NCBI GenBank assembly: GCA_941918925.1
Contig: OW799237.1
Span: 71,107,626 to 71,171,625 of the forward strand
Length of the DNA: 64,000 nucleotides
DNA from: Phyto melanocephala
Lineage: Eukaryota; Arthropoda; Insecta; Diptera; Rhinophoridae
Direction: 5' to 3'
A model generated the notes under the pieces. It did no database searches, had not been told where the DNA came from, and saw only the letters and a list, made by a program, of their open reading frames with translations. Below, in pieces: positions 1 through 10,159 of the stretch. The position numbers and the translations under genes are program-made. Position 1 is the first letter of the stretch; each line of letters opens with the position of its first letter.

Positions 1-219
1 ACAATTTCTTGATTAGAAAAGTGGGCAGGGCAACACCCTTAAAAAAGTTATCATTTTCAGCCACTTGAACTTCACCGATTTTTCTGAAACTTTTCACATA
101 TATTGAGCTGTCATGAGTATACAGTTTCGTGATTAGAAAAGTGGCTAGTACCACTCTTATTAAAAAAGGTTATAATTTTTAGCTCTTTGCACTTGATATT
201 CAATTTAAATTCAGAATGA
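1..219 (+). mobile_element. Helitron internal tandem repeats (window starts inside)
   Basis: About 1.5 units of the 120-bp repeat (GTGGGCAGGGCAACACC, TTTTTCTGAAACTTT), near-identical to 10642-10860. The canonical Helitron 3' end (GCGTAGCAACGC hairpin plus CTAG) is missing after TTCAGAATG. Confidence 0.8.
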
Positions 220-929
220 AATAAATATAATAAAGCCTTTTTTCATAAAAAGTACTGTTTTATAAGAGTCTTACAATTTTCAAAATTTTTTTTGAATTAG
301 ACCGTAAATCATATGTATGCATGTACATACAGTCTGTTAAGAATGAGTTTAAAATCAACATTTGTTAAAAGAGTTTTACTATTTATACTGAATTTTATTC
401 CTTAGGAATGTGGCTTTTGGAAAAATCTTAAAAATTTAAATTTTTGGTTCTTACATTTTTTTTATGGTATTTTGAAAACAAAAAACGTCGACGAATTTTG
501 CATGAAAATTTGTTTTTTTCGCCATTAAATTTTTAATAACTCCAAAAAAGGAATACATAGAAAAAAAATGTGTTTGGTTAATTTAAGGAGAATTTTCCGG
601 TGCATCTTCTGATTCTCCTGGTACTTAAATCGGAGAACCCGTTTTCAAGTTATGACAAAATATATTAGGCAACGCAATGATTTAGGGGTGAAATATGCCA
701 CGCCTTTAAAAGAAAATCCTTACGTACTAGAGAAAAACGGAAAATAGATTTGAATTAAGGGTATCAAAATCCATATAGTCCACATACTTTTATTTCTAGG
801 GCGGACAAACATTTTATTTGTTGCGCAGTGTACTTTTGTTGCGCAGTGTAATTTCTCCAAAATCTGCCACTAGATTTTTTATATCATACTACACCTAAAA
901 CTATCAAAAAACTAAAACTTTTAATTTAA
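1..929 (+). repeat. Duplicated unit, copy 1 (pairs with 10642-11569)
   Basis: Offset of 10641 bases with only a handful of differences over about 930 bp (for example AACATTTG/AACATTAG near 358, AGAAAATCC/AGAATATCC near 710). The segment after the Helitron repeats (220-929) has no coding potential that I recognise. It continues into an MM copy in both places. Confidence 0.9.
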
Positions 930-1706
930 ACAAGTAAGAGCGCTATATTCGGCCGTGCCGAATCTTATATACCCTTCACAACGTGTAGTCATGCAATAAC
1001 AGTAGTTTGTATCACCATTCATCCTATATAAAATACGTACATACATATAAAAAACACACATATATAAAACATCTCATTGTAAAATTATAAATTTACGTAT
1101 ATATGTTTAAAAAAAATATAAAAAAAATAAAAAAAAATTTAAAAAAAAAATAAAAAAAAAAATTTAAAAAAAATAATTAAAATATATATAATAAATATAA
1201 AACAAAAAAAAATAAAAAAAAATTAAAAAAAAATTAAAAAAAAATAATAAAAATATAAATAATATATTAAATAAAAAATAAAAAAAAATAAAAAAAAAAT
1301 TTTAAAAAAAATATAAAAAAAATTTTTTTTTTGGCGCAGCTGGGATTTGATGCCACGTTTTCTCTAACCAGTATACACGTTTGTATGTATGTATGTATGT
1401 TGTTGTTGTAATGTTGTTTTTGTGAATAAAAAATCGAGGTGGTCGTGGGTTTTTGCTCATATCTCAGTTTTTCATGAACCGATGTTTCTGATTTTCAATA
1501 CCGATCTACTCCCGAATATTTCTGATATTTTAATACCTCACCCGGGTTCAAGCGATTTCGGGGGGCTTCAAAAAGTTGATTTCAACATACACACGGACAG
1601 GCTGACATAGCTTAATCGACTCCCCTATTCATAAGCTTTCAGAAAATATATACTTTATGGGGTCGGAAATGAAAATTGTAGAAATTTCACTGTGTGAAGG
1701 GTATAA
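930..1706 (-). repeat. MM repeat, type A
   Basis: Starts AAACAAGTAAGAGCGC with hairpin ATTCGGCCGTGCCGAAT and contains a long A/T tract (1095-1335). The end hairpin is truncated by a deletion between two TTCA motifs relative to 12350-12400, leaving CTGTGTGAAGGGTATAA. Confidence 0.9.
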
Positions 1707-2199
1707 TTATTTTGTATGTGTGTGTTGCTGGTTCATATGCACATTTCATACATGAAAAATAAAAATATCTAGATATTTTTTCTGCTCTATTGGTTTTGGA
1801 AGAACAGATCTTCTTCATTATCTTACTCTTACTCTTACTCTTGTACATATGCATCTCTTTTTTGCGTTCATTATTCGTAATAATTACAGTTTGGCCCCTA
1901 TTAGAGAGTGGGAGAGAAAGTGAGTGATCGAGAGCGTATAAAAGCTAGAAATAAAGAGCTTTAATTTGTATTGCTTTGCTCAGTCACTGCTTTTCAAAAA
2001 ACAGAAAAACATTACAGCACCAGTACCATGAAACTGTCATCTGATTTTTTGTTGTTGTTGTATTAATTTTAGAATTTGAATTTCGATTGAGAATTGAAAA
2101 TCTTTGAAGAGCCGTTGAGAGGTGTGTTCATTTTACTAATTGCGAACAAATTTTATTTTATATTCTTTTCAAAAAAATAAATAATAAAAATAATAACAG
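1707..2199 (+). promoter_or_regulatory. Possible alternative promoter inside the glutaminase gene
   Basis: Upstream intron of the visible glutaminase exons. It holds three CTTACT units (about 1823-1842), a GAGA-rich block (about 1908-1932), a TATA-like TATAAAAG at 1937-1944 and an Inr-like TCAGTC at 1980-1985. TATA-to-Inr spacing is 45 bp, longer than the usual 30, which weakens the call. A 12-codon ATG reading frame opens at 2028, and a donor-like GAG|GTGTGT lies near 2120. It may be a transcript start or chance. Confidence 0.25.
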
Positions 2200-2315
2200 C
2201 AAACCACTGACTTATGCCATTGCCTTGGAGAAGCTAGGAGCCAAAGTGGTACATTCGTACGTGGGTCAAGAGCCAAGTGGTCGTAATTTCAATGAATTAG
2301 TTTTAGATTATAACA
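2200..2315 (+). CDS. GLS: Glutaminase exon with KPLTYAIAL motif
   Basis: Begins after the acceptor TAACAG. Base 2200 completes a codon from the previous exon, so the first whole codon is the Lys of the catalytic SxxK motif; the Ser codon must be in the exon upstream. It reads KPLTYAIALEKLG, then HSYVGQEPSGRNFNEL. It ends with one base of an Asn codon before GTAAG at 2316, followed by a 66-bp intron. Confidence 0.93.
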
Positions 2316-5300
2316 GTAAGTTTAGATTTTTTCTATCTTATATAAAATTTTATTCAAGTTAAAATTGTTTCTGTTTTTCAGATAAACCCCACAATCCCAT
2401 GATTAATGCTGGTGCCATTTTGACTTGCTCTTTGATTCATGCTTTGATAAAACCCGAAATGACTCAAGCTGAGAAATTTGATTATGTTATGTCTTGGTTT
2501 AAACGCTTGTCCGGTGGTGACAATATTAGCTTTAATAATGCTGTGTTCTTGTCGGAGCGTGAAGCTGCCGATCGTAACTATGCTTTGGGCTTCTATATGC
2601 GCGAAAATAAATGCTATCCAAAACGCACAAACCTTAAGGAGTGTATGGACTTTTATTTTCAGGTAAGAAACATTCGAAATATTAAATTTTAAAGTTAATA
2701 ACTAGAAGTGGTTTTTAATTACTTCTCTTATGTCATACATAGAACTGATTTGGAATCGAAGCTTATATTATTAATTATATTCCTGAGTTCATAAAACTTT
2801 ATTTATGTATAAATTTCCAATTCCTACTTTTCAGTGCTGCTCCATGGAGACAACGTGTGAAGCAATGTCCGTTATTGCAGCCACTTTGGCCAACGGTGGC
2901 ATTTGTCCCACCACCGAGGAAAAAGTATTCCGGCCCGAAGTTGTTCGCGATGTCCTTTCTATTATGCACTCTTGTGGCACCTACGATTATTCCGGTCAAT
3001 TTGCCTTTAAGGTCGGTTTGCCCGCTAAGTCCGGTGTAAGCGGTGGCATGATGTTGGTTATACCCAATGTTATGGGTATTTTCGCCTGGTCTCCACCACT
3101 TGATCAACTCGGCAATACTGTTCGTGGTGTGCAATTCTGTGAGGAATTAATTAATGTTTTTAATTTCCATCGTTACGATAATTTAAAACATGCTTCTAAC
3201 AAAAAGGATCCTCGAAAACATCGTTACGAAACTAAGGGTTTGTCTATAGTCAATTTGTTATTTTCGGCAGCAAGTGGTGATGTGACCGCACTGCGAAGAC
3301 ATCGTCTATCCGGTATGGATATAACATTGGCCGATTATGACGGTCGTACCGCTTTGCATTTAGCCGCTTCGGAAGGCCATTTGGATTGTGTAAAGTTCCT
3401 GTTGGAGCAGTGCCATGTGCCTCATAACCCTAAGGATCGCTGGGGCAATATGCCAGTCGATGAGGCGGAGAATTTTGGCCATCAAGCTATTGTCGATTAT
3501 TTAAAACAATGGGCTGAGAAGGCTCAAACGACTGAGGAACCCAAGACAGAAGCAGTAATTAAGAAAACTGATGCTGATGAGGTAAGAAATAACTACTTAC
3601 ATACCTTTTTTGGTTAAAATTCTCTAAGGAAATTATAAAACTTTATTTATTATTTCGAACAAATACTTTAAAATTACGTAGTATCAAATTACTTTTGGTA
3701 ATTTAAACAATATAGTTTTTTAATACAGAAAGCAAAACACAAATGTATTGAGAATATGAGAAAATATGAATATGACAAACATATAATTGGAAATAAATGC
3801 AATGCTGTCCATTTTCTAATTTCATTAAAGTGTAATATAAATAGTAGTTTCAAATTTTATATGACTGTACCGATAAAGAGTGGTGACTTTATTGTTTCCG
3901 ACGCCGTCTTTTAGTTTGAATTTTTAAATAAATAACTGCATTCTACTGGTGAAGCCCTTTCATTTGATACCCATATTGATTAAGTTAAGATTAAAAGCTA
4001 TCTGCCATTTTGTTTTCAGCGCCATCCTAGGCTTAAATTTTGTCATAGCTTACAGTATTCTACCGGTCAAGCCCTTTAATTTGATGTCAATATTGACGGG
4101 GTTGAATAGGGTAGATTTTATATTACTTGATTTGAGCCATATATGAATATATTGTACGCCATTTTGTAGTGGCGACCACCATGGATTTTAATTTATTTTG
4201 GTGTTCTGTATTGTGCTTGTCAGGTTCTTTTATTTGATATCACTATTGATAATTCGGTTGTCTAGATTTTCGTTTGTAAGTTTTAGGAAGTTTATTATAA
4301 ATCAAGTTTATTCTGGCTTAAGTTCAGGAAAAAAAGGGTTCATATAGCTTTGTCATTCCGTTTGTACTTTCTATAAATTTTCATTTCCGACCCCATAAAG
4401 TATATATTTTCTGAGAGCTTATGAATAGGGGAGTCGATTAAGCTCTGTCAGTCTGTCCGTCTAACCGTCTGTCCGTGTGTATATTGAAATCAACTTTTTG
4501 ACGCCTCCCGACATCGCCTGGACCCGCATGAGGTATTAAAATATCAGAAATATTCGGGAGTAGATCGGTATTGAAATCAGAAAATCATCGGTACATAAAC
4601 AACTGAGATATGAGCAAAAACCCACGGCCACCTCGTTTTTTTAACCCAAAAACAACATACAACAACAACATACATACATACATATATACAAACGTGGTAT
4701 ACTGCTTAGAGTACATGTGACATCGAACCCCAGCTGAGCCCAAAAAAAAATTATTTTATTTTTTATTTTATATATTTATATTTATATTTTTGTTATTTTT
4801 TTATCTTTTTTTAAATTTTTTTTTATATCTCATTTAATTTTTTGTTGTTGTTGTTTTAAATGTTTTTTTATATTATTTTTAAAAAAAAATTTTTTTATTT
4901 TTTTTAAATATTTTTTTTATATTTTATTTTATATATATTATTTATATTTTTGTTATTATACCCTTCACACAGTGAAAAAGGGTATATATAGGTTTGTCAT
5001 TCCGTGTGAAATTTCTACAATTTTCATTTCCGACCCCATAAAGTGTATATTTTCTGAAAGCTTATGAATAAGGGAGTCGATTAAGCTCTGTCAGTCTGTC
5101 CGTCTGACCGTCTGTCCGTGTGTATGTTGAAATCAACTTTTTGAAGCCCCCCGAAATCGCTTGGACTCGGGTGAGGTATTAAAATATCGGAAATATTCGG
5201 GAGTAGATCGGTATTGAAAATCAGAAACATCGGTTCATAAACAACTGAGATATGAGCAAAAACCCACGACCACCTCGATTTTTTTTCACAAAAACAACAT

Positions 5301-6553
5301 TACAACAACAACATACATACATACAAACTTGTATATTGGTTAAAGTAAACGTGGGATCGAATCCCAGCTGAGGAAACAAATTTTTTTTTTAATTTTTTAA
5401 TTTTTTTTAAATTTTTTTTTTTTTTTTATTTTTTATTTAATATGTATATTATTTATATATTTATTATATTTTTTTTTTAATTTATTTTTTTATTTTTTTT
5501 GTTTTATATTTATTATTTATATTTTAATATTTTTTTATTAAATTTTTTTATTTATTTTTTTTAACATACATACGTTAATTTTTAATTTTACAATTTGATG
5601 TTTTTATATATGTATGTTTTTTATATGTATGTACGTATTTCATATGAGATGAATTGTGATACAAACTATTGTTATTGCGTGAATACTAGGGTGATCGACT
5701 CGGTTTAACAACCGGTGGAAAACCGGTTTTTTACTCTTTCAGCTGACGGTTGTTTCCAAATGTTAATTTTTCGAATGTCGAATACACCGTTTTTTTTAGT
5801 CACAGAAGCCGGTTTTTTCGTTTCTAGTTTTATGTTCATTTATCTTTGTAACCAAACGAATCATACTATATTTATTACTCAAAAATTTAAAAAAAAATCA
5901 GTAAATTTATTAATAGAAATTAAAAACTTAAAAAAAATTCCAAAGGTCGAAGTAGTAGTTGCCATATTTTGTTTCATGTGGAGAAACAATGGCATTTTTA
6001 AATTTAAAAACCTTATCTTAAAAATTAAAAATAATTGAAGCATAAACTTAACTTTTGGGTCACTTTTAGGTTTAAAGTGTGTCCTTTAACATCTTTATTT
6101 TAAATAACGGCATCTTATAATAATGCCATTGAATTTATGTCAACTTAAAATGCAATTAAACCATAAAACAAACTAGTTTATACCTATATATGTTTCTCTG
6201 TCAGGGTTATAAGAAAGAATTATATTTTATGTATTCGACCGGCTCACCGGTTTATTCTAAATTTTCAAAAAAAGCAACCGGGTTTTTTTAAATTCTAAAT
6301 TTCGAACTATTTGAAACCGGTTTCTTAAAAATGTCGAATAATCGATCACCCTAGTGAATACACGTTGTGAAGGGCCGAATATAGCACTTTTACTTGTTTA
6401 ATTTTAACTTTAATTTGTTATTTTTTTTGTTTGCAGGAACTCATAACAAATGCAATTACTCCTGAATATGATCGCAGTGCCACTGCAAGCCCTATGCCTT
6501 CTGAAGGTAGCACCAGTAGTGGTCCTGATGATACTACACGTCCAGGCTTGTAA
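2200..6553 (+). CDS. GLS: Glutaminase (kidney-type/GLS family), 3' part of gene, four exons
   Basis: Mitochondrial phosphate-activated glutaminase converts glutamine to glutamate and ammonia; the fold is serine-beta-lactamase-like. Exons joined: 2200-2315, 2382-2662, 2835-3581, 6437-6553, giving 419 residues before TAA at 6551. All junctions are GT-AG and the frame stays open. Visible family motifs in order: KPLTYAIAL, HNPMINAGA, SEREAADRN, DFYFQ, MHSCGTYDYSGQF, AKSGVSGG, then ankyrin-type GRTALHLAASEGH. By human GLS numbering, the counterparts of Lys289, Asn335, Glu381, Asn388, Tyr414, Tyr466 and Val484 are all present. Ser286 of the SxxK pair and the transit peptide belong to exons before the window. 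The C-terminal tail (ELITNAITPEYD to TTRPGL) is Ser/Thr-rich and variable in the family. The 2.86-kb last intron is full of mobile elements. Identity is very sure; the 5' end is simply missing from the window. Confidence 0.95.
2382..2662 (+). CDS. GLS: Glutaminase exon with NPMINAGA and SERE..DRN motifs
   Basis: Starts after TTTTTCAG and finishes the split Asn codon. It reads KPHNPMINAGA, EKFDYVMSW, SEREAADRNYALGF and MDFYFQ. Substrate-binding residues are Asn (codon 2405), Glu (2555), Asn (2576) and Tyr (2654). It ends in phase 0 at Gln, with GTAAG at 2663. The following intron is 172 bp. Confidence 0.95.
2835..3581 (+). CDS. GLS: Glutaminase exon: domain core plus ankyrin repeats
   Basis: 249 codons, phase 0 at both ends. 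It opens with CCSMETTCEAMSVIAATLAN, covers MHSCGTYDYSGQF (Tyr codon at 2982) and the lid Val in KSGVSGG (codon 3036), and continues into two ankyrin-type units (LLFSAASGDVTALRR, then GRTALHLAASEGHLDCVKFL). The start lies at the acceptor TTTTCAG, not at the in-frame ATG 30 bp upstream, because homology begins here. Donor GAG|GTAAG at 3582. G+C is visibly higher than in the surrounding DNA. Confidence 0.95.
3885..4335 (-). repeat. MM repeat fragment, type D (interior only), in GLS intron
   Basis: Matches the interior of the full-length type-D copies at 39716-40630 and 56591-57607. It has the recurring phrases CAAGCCCTTTAATTTGAT and CGCCATTTTGT, themselves in a roughly 120-bp internal tandem. 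Both ends are missing. Confidence 0.7.
4338..4956 (+). repeat. MM repeat, type A, 5' part, in GLS intron
   Basis: Carries the core TTTCCGACCCCATAAAGTAT, the GTCTGTCC microsatellite, the CACCTCG segment and the CAGCTGAGCC block, then A/T-only sequence (4740-4956). It runs straight into the next copy, and its own right end is absent. Confidence 0.8.
4957..6399 (+). repeat. MM repeat, type A, carrying a hAT MITE, in GLS intron
   Basis: Left hairpin TATACCCTTCACACAGTG at 4957. The right end is ...TTACTTGTTT, but the usual TATATAAGATTCGGCAC part of the end hairpin is deleted. It is interrupted by the hAT-type MITE at 5687-6353. Sense orientation relative to glutaminase. Confidence 0.85.
5687..6353. 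mobile_element. hAT-type MITE, TSD GTGAATAC
   Basis: Terminal inverted repeats TAGGGTGATCGA / TCGATCACCCTA, and an exact 8-bp duplication GTGAATAC at 5679-5686 and 6354-6361. The interior is rich in ACCGGTT motifs in both orientations and codes for nothing convincing. It is inserted in the MM copy 4957-6399. Confidence 0.85.
6437..6553 (+). CDS. GLS: Glutaminase last coding exon
   Basis: Follows the acceptor TTTTTGTTTGCAG after the repeat-filled intron. 38 codons: ELITNAITPEYDRSATASPM to DDTTRPGL, then TAA at 6551-6553. Phase 0 matches the donor at 3581. The tail is acidic and Ser/Thr-rich, as is usual for the poorly conserved GLS C-terminus, and its assignment rests on frame, splice signals and sense codons. 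Confidence 0.82.
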   Translation, partial: ELITNAITPEYDRSATASPMPSEGSTSSGPDDTTRPGL

Positions 6554-8160
6554 AACCTGTTAAGTTATAATTAAATGAAAAAGTGTTAAAAATGAATCTC
6601 TAATTAGAATATTATTTTTATTTTACGTACGATATAATTTAAAAAATTTAATTTATAAAAAAACTATTTACCTAAATTTGTGTGAGTAGTTAAAAAACAA
6701 ATATTTCCTTAACTGAATTCTCAAGAGTAGAAATCAACGAATAAAACTCTCGTATTGAAAAAATAAATAAATACAAGTACATATATAAAAACCCAACTTC
6801 TTAGAATGAAACCAGTATGTACTTAAGTATGCAACTAAATACTTAAATACATATATATTTTTTAAAATAATATTTGAAAACTCCAAAGATATTGAAACCA
6901 GTGTTAATTTTTACATATATAAGATTATAAAATGACAATAATACAATATTAATTAATTAAATTAAACTATATACAACTTTATATAAAAATATAATTCCTA
7001 AGTTGGAGAAAAATCCCTTCCAAAGAGTCACAATTAATATTGGGACATTTTTGTTTAAAACTTTTTTTCCAGATTTACTCTTTCCTCACAACTTTTTTGT
7101 GCTATAAAATACATATGTTGCATAAATATAATTTAAATATGTATACATAAGAGTCAAAACTAAAAACGTTTAATAACTTAAGTAATTAATATACATTTTG
7201 TTTTGTAAAAAACACCTGTGATTATTCCAATTTTTTATTTGTATTTTACTCAAGCATTACACAGATATTTTTTTTTTGTAATAACTTACATACTTATAAT
7301 ATATTTTTAGTATAGCCTTGTATTATTAATATAGTAAAGTTTTTTTTTTAGTATATGTAGTTTTGTTTTTCAATAATTGTTTATTATTATTAAAAAAAAA
7401 CATATATTTGTAAGCTGGTTTTTGATTCCCTTTTACTTAGTTTATACAAGAGTATTTTTTTGTAAAATATAATTCTTTAAAAATTATTTTCATAATTTTA
7501 TACATCACAATCATGTTAGTATGATTTGGAAAACATAAATTGTATCTCCAGTAGTAAAAGCAATTAAGAAAACTTAATACATTTAAAAATATAAGTTTTT
7601 ATTGATGTTCTAAATATATATGTATATGTATGTATTAACTTTTTTCTCAAAAAGTATAAATAAATTAAAAATAAAAGTGAAACATATTAAAATTAAATAA
7701 TATTTGTATTTTTTTTAAAGTTACCTAGCATTTACCCAGCTAGAATTTAGATAATTGTTTTAAAAAAATCAGCTTGTTGAGGCTTTTTTAAGTACTTTCG
7801 GTGATCAAAAACTGATTAGTCACTTACACGATTAAAACAGGACTCCAAAATAATTCGCGTTAATGCTTAAAACGAGTTTGATTTAAAATACAAAAACAAA
7901 TTGTATTGCAATCGCAAATCGATCAACAAGGCGTTTGAAATGTGAGTATTTTAACCGTTATTTACTATCATATTTTGCGCATCTGGAAGATTGAAAATCG
8001 ATTGATCGAAAATAGATCATGCAGGTGTTTGAAATATGTTTTTTTTTTTTGCATTTTGTGATCATTATAGATGATTAAGCAAACACTGCTTGTTATACAG
8101 CTTTTTTCCTAAGAGTAAAATAGACAATTTTTGTTCATTTAGAAAAGTAATATCGTGGTG
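6554..8160 (+). other. Glutaminase 3' UTR and AT-rich spacer
   Basis: The 3' UTR follows the stop. AATAAA poly(A) signals stand at 6740-6745 and 6762-6767, with more further on. The rest is AT-rich spacer without a supported gene. Two short similar blocks near 7925 and 8010 (ATCGAT plus GTTTGAAAT) look like decayed repeats. Confidence 0.5.
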
Positions 8161-8169
8161 TACACAGCT

Positions 8170-8187
8170 CACAGAGGAGTATTTGGC
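8170..8187. repeat. Left half of an 18-bp inverted pair
   Basis: CACAGAGGAGTATTTGGC here matches GCCAAATACTCCTCTGTG at 12450-12467 exactly in inverse orientation, and both are followed inward by GGCC-type motifs. No target duplication is visible outside them. Confidence 0.7.
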
Positions 8188-8533
8188 TGGCCAAAAAGGC
8201 AAAACTTAATTTAAAGACATCTTAAAAACTAAGTACGCAGCTCGACAGACAACAATATTTTACATTATATTGTAAATTTTGAAGACTCTTAGTTGCGATT
8301 TGTAGCTCTGAGACCCTGCTAAAGTCAGGAAAGTGAAGAAAATTATATGAGATTTAAATGTTTTTTTCGGTTTCTGGGTGTTTATATGATATTTTTTTTT
8401 TGGCTAAACGAATAAATGTTTAACAATGATTTTTTAACGCTGAAAGGTTTGATCAAAAGTTATTTAAAAAGGAAAAAAAATTTAAATATCTTGAATACTC
8501 ATGTTGAAACAATTCGTTCAAAAGTTAAAAAAA

Positions 8534-9228
8534 AACAAGTAAGAGCGCTATATTCGGCCGTGCCGAATCTTATATACCCTTTACAACGTGTAGTCATGCA
8601 ATAAAAAAAATAAAAAAAAAATGAAAAAAAAATTAAAAAAAAAAAATTTTAAATAAAAAGTTTTTTTTAAATAATTAAAATATATATAATATAAAACAAA
8701 AAATAAATAAAAAAAAATTAAAAAAAAAAAATAATAATAAATATATAAATAATATATTAAATAAAACTTAAAAAAAAAAAAATTAAAAAAAATTTTTTTT
8801 TGGCTCAGCTGGGATTCGATGCCACGTTTTCTCTAACCAGTATACACGTTTGTATGTATGTATGTTGTTGTTGTAATGTTGTTTTTGTGAAAAAAAAATC
8901 GAGGTGGTCGTGGGTTCTTGCTCATATCTCAGTTGTTTATGTACCGATGTTTCTGATGTTCAATACCGATCTACTCCCGAATATTTCTGATATTTTAATT
9001 TCTCACCCGGGTCCAAGCGATGTCGGGGGGCTTCAAAAAGTTGATTTCAACATACACACGGACAGACGGTCAGACGGACAGACGGACAGACTGACAGGGC
9101 TTAATCGACTCCCCTATTCATAAGCTTTCAGAAAATATATACTTTATGGGGTCGGAAATGAAAATTGTAGAAATTTCACACGGAATGACAAACCTATATA
9201 TACCCTTTTTCACTGTGTGAAGGGTATA
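8534..9228 (-). repeat. MM repeat, type A, complete
   Basis: Intact ends: ATTCGGCCGTGCCGAAT hairpin at the left, and TATACCC...GTGTGAAGGGTATA hairpin at the right. The middle has a GACAGACGGACAGAC microsatellite and the block TGGCTCAGCTGG+GATTCGATGCC at 8801-8823. It carries one of the recurrent roughly 100-codon open frames (8800-9123), which I judge non-coding. Confidence 0.9.
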
Positions 9229-9458
9229 AATATACAATTTTTGTTGCAAAAAAAGAAAAAGAGGAGGTTTTTAGAAGTGAGGTTAGCATTTCTACGAATT
9301 ATGTTTGATACCACAATAAAATTTGAAATCTCTAATTTTACAATCGAAAAATAGTGTGCGCAAGTTTGCGCCATTATTTTTGACGATTTTTTTAAATTTT
9401 CACATTTCTTCTATTTTTGCTCATCAGGAACTTTTTCTTATACATTTATAGGTTAGGT

Positions 9459-9546
9459 TAGATTCGGCAGCCGCCCGAAGGCATAGCTCACTTGGGTCCT
9501 CCGAGGGTCCCGTTGCGATACCGTAGGCACTAACGCCCTTTTGTCT
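9459..9546. repeat. G+C-rich dispersed-repeat fragment starting GGTTAGGTTAG
   Basis: A short island much richer in G+C than its surroundings (CGGCAGCCGCCCGAAGGC, GGGTCCTCCGAGGG). It has the look of a fragment of a dispersed element, but I cannot name the family. Confidence 0.4.
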
Positions 9547-9778
9547 ATGTCCATTTATATCGTCATAAACTTTTATGAATTTTGAATAATTGATTTCAAC
9601 TGTTATTCACATCACTTTCAACACCTCAAAATGTTAATATCTGCATATAATTATAAATTTGAAAAATTATTTATTATCGATAATAGTTATAAGGGATAAC
9701 TAAAAGATATTTTTATATACATATAAAACATTATATGTTAAAAAAATAAATATATGTACGTACCTAATAAGAATAATT

Positions 9779-10132
9779 ATTAAAAGCATTTATCACAAAA
9801 ATAAGTTTACAAAAAATAAATACAGGTACATAAGAAATACATGGGCACCCAGGTCAGAAGAAGCCGCCGAGGCCAGAAATAAGCACTTACGATTATATCG
9901 TACGAAATATTCGAGGAAATTCAGCAGAAGCGCTACAAATCGAGATGTCTTGAACAGGTTATTTCTGAGCAGTGACCCTTTTATAAGCTGCAGTACGCAA
10001 AAAGAACGGATTAATAAAAAAGCTTTTTCGTCAGAAACCATCGCACTTCTTCTTCCTGACACCGATGATGCAGCTAATGAGGATATAAGTACATACGACA
10101 TAATAATTATTAAGGAATTTTTATTAGTTTAA
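9779..10132 (+). pseudogene. Transposase C-terminal relic, possibly Transib/RAG1-like
   Basis: An open frame ending at TAA 10130-10132 reads RNTWAPRSEEAAEARNKHLR, then TKYSRKFSRSATNRDVLNRL, then LFLSSDPFISC. The pattern Ser-Glu-x5-Asn-Lys-(x)n-Arg/Lys-rich, then a helix and SSDP, resembles the region around the third acidic catalytic residue of RAG1 and Transib transposases (ASEGNESGNKLFRR in RAG1). No start codon fits, and upstream is AT-rich spacer, so this is a fragment. The family assignment is from memory of motif shape and is uncertain; another cut-and-paste superfamily is possible. It lies 27 bp before a Helitron 5' end. Confidence 0.4.
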
Positions 10133-10159
10133 CTTTTCCGTATATTAAGTATTAAATAA

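Noticed and set aside
2799..3134. 111-codon minus-strand open frame
   Set aside because: Exact antisense shadow of the glutaminase exon.
5715..6038. 107-codon open frame inside the hAT MITE
   Set aside because: Lys/Asn/Phe-rich composition follows AT content; no domain motif; lies across a non-coding MITE.
9459..9470. GGTTAGGTTAG resembling the insect telomere repeat TTAGG
   Set aside because: Only two units within a G+C-rich non-telomeric repeat, and flies lack TTAGG telomeres.
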